Source of the DNA: Methylobacterium sp. DB0501
GTDB lineage: Bacteria; Pseudomonadota; Alphaproteobacteria; Rhizobiales; Beijerinckiaceae
Direction of reading: 5' to 3'
Assembly (NCBI RefSeq): GCF_011043735.1
Contig: NZ_JAAKGV010000018.1
Coordinates: forward strand, 62,001-126,000
Length of the DNA stretch: 64,000 nucleotides
In this document: positions 59,491-64,000 of the stretch, one piece after another
Numbering within the stretch: the stretch's first letter is position 1
Layout: each line of letters opens with the position of its first letter
Made by a program: the position numbers and the translations under genes
The notes under the pieces: generated by a model
What the model was told of the DNA's origin: nothing
Seen by the model: the letters and a program-made list of their open reading frames with translations, nothing else
The model's database searches: none

Positions 59491-60297
59491 TCACCGGGTG
59501 CGGAGGACTGCGTCGCGCAGGGCATCGACGAGGGCACCCTCGAGCAGCAGGGCCGAGCCGTAATGGAACTCACCATCGTAGGGACGGCGGGAATTCATCG
59601 ACAGAGATGCGCTCTGCATCGCGATCAGACGACCCCCGGCATCGAACAGCCCGGATCCGGATCCGCCGTAGCCGTTGTTGCAATCGTGCCGGGCCTGCCG
59701 GATGCCGTCCTCGCCCGGTGGGTCGATCTGCCGGATCGTACAGGCCTCGAGGCTGGTCGCGCTGCCGAAATTCTCGTGTCCGGCCGGCGAGACCATCGTC
59801 ACCGCGATGGTCTCGCTCCCTGTTCGCAGCTCGGCCGGTGCGTCCGTGATCGGCTGCGCGACTGCTGGTGTGACCGGCTCCTTGAGGTGGAGCAGCGCCC
59901 AGTCGTCCGTGATGTGCAGCGCCTCCGCGCCGGGCCGGACTCCGAGTTGCAGGCTGTCCGGCTCGAAATCGTAGTTGCGGCCGGCGATCTGGAAGAAGCA
60001 ATCGGCCACCGCGCGGGTGACCTCGAGCCGCCGGCTCCGGAAATTGTGGGCGTTGAGCATGACGACCCGCGGTCCGGCGATCAGCCAGGCTGCGGCGGCC
60101 CGCTTCGGCACGCCCGAGGCGTCGCGGCAGAAGAGGACGCCTGCACCGGGGAACCTGGCGAAATCCGCGCCGGTCATGGCCCGACGGCCATCCTGCGGAT
60201 AGAGCGCGGCCAGCCGTCCATCGCCGGCCGCCCCCGGTCCGGACAGGGCGGTGCCGACCGCTACCGCAGCCAAGATGCATCGTCCCGAATGGCTCAT
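59491..60297 (-). CDS. Trypsin-like serine protease (secreted)
   Basis: This 268-residue chymotrypsin-fold protease has an N-terminal signal (about residues 1-25). The catalytic triad is readable as His84 in LNAHNF, Asp132 in TDDWALLHL and Ser213 in YGGSGSGLFD. Cys57 with Cys100 and Cys186 with Cys206 may form the disulphides of the fold. It stands apart from the mxa cluster on the opposite strand. Related bacterial proteins are periplasmic or secreted; the target is unknown. Confidence 0.85.
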   Translation of the reverse strand: MSHSGRCILAAVAVGTALSGPGAAGDGRLAALYPQDGRRAMTGADFARFPGAGVLFCRDASGVPKRAAAAWLIAGPRVVMLNAHNFRSRRLEVTRAVADCFFQIAGRNYDFEPDSLQLGVRPGAEALHITDDWALLHLKEPVTPAVAQPITDAPAELRTGSETIAVTMVSPAGHENFGSATSLEACTIRQIDPPGEDGIRQARHDCNNGYGGSGSGLFDAGGRLIAMQSASLSMNSRRPYDGEFHYGSALLLEGALVDALRDAVLRTR

Positions 60298-60408
60298 GGC
60301 CGCGACCGCCTCGAAGTCTTGCGCCGAGATACCTCAGCCTAGCTGACGCCAATGAAGAATGCTCGGTGCTGAAGCGTCAACTTGGAGCAGTGACGCGGAG
60401 CGGCGGCG

Positions 60409-60659
60409 TCACTCGTGGGACAGGAGGTTTTTGACGTGCGCGACCCGCTCGGCAGCGGTGAGCATGCGGGTGTTGATCGCAACCTGCTGGATGAGGAACT
60501 GGCCGGCGCCGACGATTTTGCCGATATGGGCCGACACCGAATGCGTTCCTTTCTCCGTGCAGACGATCCGGATGCGCCTCGTCTTGCCGTCCTTGGCCTC
60601 ACATTCCGTCCCATCGGCCGTGATGCGCCGGAACGAGGATGAGGTCTCGCCAATCGTCT
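60409..60659 (-). pseudogene. C-terminal fragment of an unknown gene cut by an IS element
   Basis: About 80 codons end in VAHVKNLLSHE and a TGA at 60409. They read as a well-formed basic C-terminus (FRRITADGTECEAKDGKTRRIRIVCTEKG) without a start. The open frame runs straight into the IS5-type element, so the N-terminal part was probably lost or displaced. A hydrophobic piece (APLAVGLTILAGLLYARY) on the minus strand at about 61540-61600, beyond the element, could be its former N-terminus but has an intervening stop. Confidence 0.5.
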
Positions 60660-61497
60660 GAGAGCGCCTAACAGAGCGGTACGATTGGGGCGGTCGGGCG
60701 TTGAGCTGGTATGGCTGGCCCGCTCCTTCCCGACGATCTCCGGGCTGCAATCGCCCCGCTTCTGCCGCCGCACCCGCCTCGCCCCAAGGGGTGGACGTCC
60801 TCGGCTGGACGACCGCGCCGCCCTGACCGGCATCCTGTTCGTGCTGCGCTCGGGCATCCCCTGGGAGATGCTCCCGGCCGAGATGAACTGCGGCTGCGGC
60901 ATGAGTTGCTGGCGCCGGCTGCGCGACTGGCAGGCCACCGGCGTGTGGCGGCGCCTGCATGCGGCGGGCGGGATCGATTGGAGCCGGGCGAGCGTCGACA
61001 GCGCGAGCGTGCCGGCGAAAAAACGGGGTCTGCCACCGGCCCGAACCCAACGGACCGGGGCAAGACGGGCACCAAACGCCACCTCGTCACGATGCGCGTG
61101 GTACGCCACTCGGCCTCGTCCTGACGGGTGCCAACTGCCACGACGGCCCGCTGATGGCCCCGACGCTGGACGCGATCCCGCCCTTGCGCAGCGGGCGGCG
61201 TGGACGCCCGCTGCGGCGGCCCGACAGGCTGCACGCCGACAAGGCCTACGATGCCAGAGTGCGGCGGCGGAGTGCCGAACGCGGGATCAGCCCGCGGATG
61301 GCCCGACGCGGCATCGAGAGAAGTGACAGGCTCGGGCGGCACCGCTGGGTGGTCGAGCGCAGCCATGCCTGGTTCAACCGCGCCCGCCGCTTGCTCGTTC
61401 GCTACGAACGCCGCGCCGACATCTACGAGGCCTTCACGGTCCTGCGGGCCAGCCTCGCCACCCTCCACCAGATCGAGCGATTCTGTGAGGCGCTCTC
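60660..61497 (+). mobile_element. Degenerate IS5-family element (IS427-like)
   Basis: Imperfect terminal inverted repeats GAGAGCGCCTAACAGA (60660-60675) and, complemented, GAGAGCGCCTCACAGA (61482-61497) bound an element of about 838 bp. A transposase is readable in three frames: LLPDDLRAAIAPLLPPHP, then GRPRLDDRAALTGILFVLRSGIPWEMLP and VDSASVPAKKRG, then HADKAYDARVRR and WVVERSHAWFNRARR. The DDE residues lie in VDSASV, HADKAYD and VVERSH. Several frameshifts make it inactive. I see no clear target duplication. It is not a close copy of the element at 45641. Confidence 0.85.
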
Positions 61498-61803
61498 AAT
61501 CAAGTGCCAGCCTACCCGACTACCTCAACGCTTTCCGGTGACATGGCTGCATATACCGAGCGTAGAGCAGCCCGGCCAGGATCGTCAGGCCGACCGCAAG
61601 GGGTGCGGAGAGGTCGCGTTCCGGGCCCACCGCACTCGCCCTCGCGTCACTCCGCCCGTCCCATCATAGAACTAACGGAACCGTGGCCGCGACGGCGATC
61701 GATCTTGGCGGATTGAAGCTCGGCAGGTCGAAATCCAGCTCGCCCCCTTGCCGGAGATTAGCCGGCTTCCAGATCACACCGAAAGGTCGGGGGGCGGACG
61801 GAC
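61498..61803. other. Gap between the IS element and the phosphate genes
   Basis: The 306 bases hold a minus-strand stretch coding a hydrophobic helix (APLAVGLTILAGLLYARY at about 61540-61600) with no good start. No promoter for the following phosphate genes was seen clearly; the GGTCGGGGGGCGGACGGAC region before 61804 could hold its ribosome-binding site. Confidence 0.4.
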
Positions 61804-62448
61804 ATGCTGGGCTGGTTCCGGGCACTGATGCCCAGGGAGGACCGCTTCTTCGACCTGTTCGAGCGGCATGCGCGTACGCTGGTCGCCGGCGCCGAGGCGT
61901 TGGACCAGCTGCTCAAGAGCGGCGAGGACGTGCCGCGCTGGTGCCGGACCATCGCCGAGCGCGAGCAGGAGGCCGACGACATCGCCCGCGAGGTGCTGGA
62001 GGCGGTGCGCCGCAGCTTCATCACGCCATTCGACCGTGGCGACATCAAGGACCTGATCCAGTCGATGGACGACGCCATCGACCAGATGAACCGGACCGCC
62101 AAGACCATCATGCTGTTCGAGGTGCGGGACTTCGATCCCGTCATGCGCGAAATGGGCGGAACGGTGCTGGAGGCCGCCCGCCTCACCGCCGAGGCGGTGC
62201 CGCTCCTCAACGGCATCGGCAAGCATTCCACCCGCCTGTCCGAGCTGACAGAGCGGGTGACGAAGGTCGAGGGGCGCTCCGACGCCCTGCACGAGCAGGG
62301 GCTGAAGGCGCTCTACCACGCGAGCGGCCGCACCGATCCGATGGCCTACATCGTCGGCAGCGAGATCCTCGGCCATCTCGAGGACGTGGTCGACCGCTTC
62401 GAGGACGTCGCCAACGAGATCAGTGCCATCGTGATCGAGAACGTGTAG
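61804..62448 (+). CDS. DUF47/PhoU-like phosphate transport accessory protein
   Basis: This 214-residue helical protein of the DUF47 (PhoU-like) family is the usual partner of Pit phosphate transporters. Characteristic stretches are FFDLFERHARTLVAGAEAL, REQEADDIAREVLEAV and TPFDRGDIKDLIQSMDDAIDQM, the metal-ligand Glu/Asp clusters of PhoU-like three-helix bundles. It probably regulates the transporter encoded directly downstream, 11 bases away. It acts in the cytoplasm at the inner membrane. Confidence 0.92.
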   Translation: MLGWFRALMPREDRFFDLFERHARTLVAGAEALDQLLKSGEDVPRWCRTIAEREQEADDIAREVLEAVRRSFITPFDRGDIKDLIQSMDDAIDQMNRTAKTIMLFEVRDFDPVMREMGGTVLEAARLTAEAVPLLNGIGKHSTRLSELTERVTKVEGRSDALHEQGLKALYHASGRTDPMAYIVGSEILGHLEDVVDRFEDVANEISAIVIENV

Positions 62449-62459
62449 GAGCCTTGATC

Positions 62460-63464
62460 GTGGAGGCTGCCCTCTCGCTGCCGCTGCTCGCCGGGCTGAT
62501 CGCCGTCGCGCTGTTGTTCGATTTCCTCAACGGCCTGCACGACGCCGCCAACTCGATCGCCACCATCGTCTCGACGCGGGTGCTGCGGCCGCAATACGCG
62601 GTGGTCTGGGCCGCATTCTTCAACTTCATCGCGTTCCTGTTCTTCGGCCTGCACGTCGCCCAGACGCTCGGCACCGGCATCGTCGCGGCGAGCCTGGTCG
62701 ATGCCCGGGTGATCTTCGGCGCGCTTTCCGGCGCCATCGCCTGGAACGTGCTGACCTGGGTGCTCGGCATCCCGTCGAGCAGCTCGCACGCGCTGGTCGG
62801 CGGCCTCGTCGGGGCCGGGCTCGCCAAGGCCGGCTGGCAGGCGGTGGTCTGGGGCGGGCTCGGCAAGACCGCCGCCGCCATCGTGCTCTCGCCGCTCCTC
62901 GGCTTCGCGCTGGCGCTGCTCCTCGTCCTGATCGTCTCGTGGCTCTGCGTGCGCTCCACGCCCTTCGCGGTCGACCGCCGGTTCCGGATGCTGCAATTCG
63001 TCTCCGCTTCGCTCTACAGCCTCGGCCATGGCGGCAACGACGCCCAGAAGACGATGGGCATCATCGCGGTACTGCTGTTCAGCCAGGGCCATCTCGGCTC
63101 CGAGTTCCACGTGCCGCTCTGGGTGGTGCTGTCGTGCCAGGCGGCCATGGCCGCCGGCACGCTGCTCGGCGGCTGGCGGATCGTCCACACGATGGGCTCG
63201 CGCATCACCCGGCTCACGCCGATGCAGGGCTTCTGCGCCGAGACCGGCGGGGCGCTGACCCTGTTCGGGGCGACCTGGCTCGGGGTGCCGGTCTCGACCA
63301 CCCACACCATCACCGGGGCGATCGTCGGGGTCGGCGCGGCGCGGCGCACCTCGGCGGTGCGCTGGGGCGTGGCGAGCGACATCGTGGTGGCCTGGGTGCT
63401 GACCCTGCCGGCGGCGGCCCTGATCGGCGCGGGAGCCTATGCCCTCACGGGGCTGGCGACGTGA
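62460..63464 (+). CDS. pit: Pit-family inorganic phosphate transporter
   Basis: This 334-residue inner-membrane transporter of the PiT family has about ten hydrophobic segments. The duplicated signature is FDFLNGLHDAANSIATIVSTR near the N-terminus and SLGHGGNDAQKTMGIIA in the second half; GIPSSSSHALVGGLVGAG and VPVSTTHTITGAIVGVG match too. It imports phosphate, probably as a metal-phosphate complex, by proton symport. I chose the GTG at 62460, eight bases after AGGAG; the TTG at 62454 is too close to the site. Confidence 0.92.
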   Translation: MEAALSLPLLAGLIAVALLFDFLNGLHDAANSIATIVSTRVLRPQYAVVWAAFFNFIAFLFFGLHVAQTLGTGIVAASLVDARVIFGALSGAIAWNVLTWVLGIPSSSSHALVGGLVGAGLAKAGWQAVVWGGLGKTAAAIVLSPLLGFALALLLVLIVSWLCVRSTPFAVDRRFRMLQFVSASLYSLGHGGNDAQKTMGIIAVLLFSQGHLGSEFHVPLWVVLSCQAAMAAGTLLGGWRIVHTMGSRITRLTPMQGFCAETGGALTLFGATWLGVPVSTTHTITGAIVGVGAARRTSAVRWGVASDIVVAWVLTLPAAALIGAGAYALTGLAT

Positions 63465-63550
63465 GGGCGACGTCGGGGCAGATTCCGGCTGGACAGCACG
63501 GTCCGCCCGTCGTCTCCTGCCGCCCGCATCACGACCGGGAGGATACCGTC

Positions 63551-64000
63551 ATGCGCAGGGCCCTGATGTCTGGCGCCGCCTGTCTCTGCCTCGTCCTGTC
63601 CCTGCCGGCGGCGGCGCAGACCGCGACGAACCTCGTCGCCCTGAAGGGGCTCGCCCCGGTCAGCGCCCTGCAAAGGACCCCGGAAGGGCGCGCCGCCCTC
63701 GAGGTCAACCTGCGGGTGACCGGCGACATCCAGTTCGGCACCGCCAAGCCGCCGCATCTCTTGCCTCTCGACCAGCAGCGCCAGCTCGCCCTGCGCGACT
63801 GCTTCATCACCGACGGCAACGCCACCGAGCTCGCCGACGGCCTCGGCAGCCGGCTGGCCGAGATCTACCAGTCCAAGGCGCGCTATACGGACTACAAGAC
63901 CTTCAGCAACGTGACGCAGTCGGTCGCCGACCTGCTCGGCTACACCAACAACATCACGAAATCCGATTCGAACTCCGGAAAATACTTCTTCGCCAATGGC
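63551..64000 (+). CDS. Secreted protein, possibly PAP2-type phosphatase (partial, C-terminus outside window)
   Basis: 150 residues are visible, running off the right edge. A signal peptide of about 22 residues (ending AAAQT) is followed by LVALKGLAPVSALQRTPEGRAAL and FITDGNATELADGLG, and the last visible segment is SDSNSGKYFFANG. From memory this N-terminal pattern precedes PAP2-type acid phosphatases in related bacteria; the phosphatase core itself is not in the window. The start ATG at 63551 follows GGGAGGAT. Linkage to the phosphate uptake genes fits a periplasmic phosphatase, with moderate confidence. Confidence 0.6.
   Translation, partial: MRRALMSGAACLCLVLSLPAAAQTATNLVALKGLAPVSALQRTPEGRAALEVNLRVTGDIQFGTAKPPHLLPLDQQRQLALRDCFITDGNATELADGLGSRLAEIYQSKARYTDYKTFSNVTQSVADLLGYTNNITKSDSNSGKYFFANG

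Noticed and set aside
60650..61505. Target site duplication of the IS element
   Set aside because: The bases flanking the two inverted repeats do not match, so no duplication can be claimed.

Overview
The window reads as a high-GC alphaproteobacterial methylotroph, most likely a Methylobacterium or close relative. The main evidence is a near-complete calcium-type methanol dehydrogenase cluster in the order mxaFJGIRSACKLDEH, a glutathione-dependent formaldehyde oxidation pair, and repABC-family replication genes. The replication genes suggest a secondary replicon (megaplasmid or chromid) or an integrated remnant of one. No rRNA, tRNA or CRISPR array was recognised.

Layout. 1-1820: fghA (cut by the window edge) and frmA. 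2191-5732: a winged-helix protein, repB and repA, all on the minus strand. 6018-8134: a GGDEF protein and a tartrate/malate dehydrogenase-like enzyme. 8451-15618: a seven-gene minus-strand operon (PLP enzyme, polar amino acid ABC importer, argininosuccinate-lyase-like enzyme, FAD amine oxidase) with a divergent LysR regulator. 16872-23702: a catabolic stretch with a sarcosine-oxidase-like enzyme, TRAP and ABC binding proteins, an alcohol dehydrogenase, a CoA-transferase and a MaoC hydratase. 23847-25662: a second replication block, with a dense GANTC cluster, alternating palindromes, a small ribbon-helix-helix protein, a bidirectional terminator with a candidate antisense RNA, and repC on the plus strand. 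RepC therefore lies about 19 kb from repAB and points the other way.

25760-32346: hydantoinase A/B, a GcvA-like regulator, an orphan MbtH-like protein and an orphan ABC binding protein. 32443-40332: a UvrA paralogue, an MFS transporter, a thioesterase, a secreted Cys-rich protein and a Hint-domain surface protein. 40839-45206: a 2-hydroxyacid dehydrogenase, an IlvD/Edd dehydratase and a DadA-like oxidase. 45641-46322 is a decayed IS5-type transposase, followed by an AT-rich block that carries the probable mxaF promoter.

47091-58617 is the mxa cluster. MxaF/MxaI form the enzyme, MxaG is its cytochrome acceptor, MxaJ is a periplasmic partner, and MxaRSACKLD serve maturation and calcium insertion. 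A frameshifted mxaB-like response regulator follows. 59124-64000: small secreted proteins, a trypsin-like protease, a second decayed IS5-type element, a DUF47-Pit phosphate uptake pair and a partial secreted protein.

Methanol oxidised in the periplasm by MxaFI passes electrons to MxaG and yields formaldehyde, which FrmA and FghA could oxidise to formate. The rest is mostly uptake and oxidation of amino, sarcosine-like and organic acids. Several families of intergenic palindromes recur between genes.
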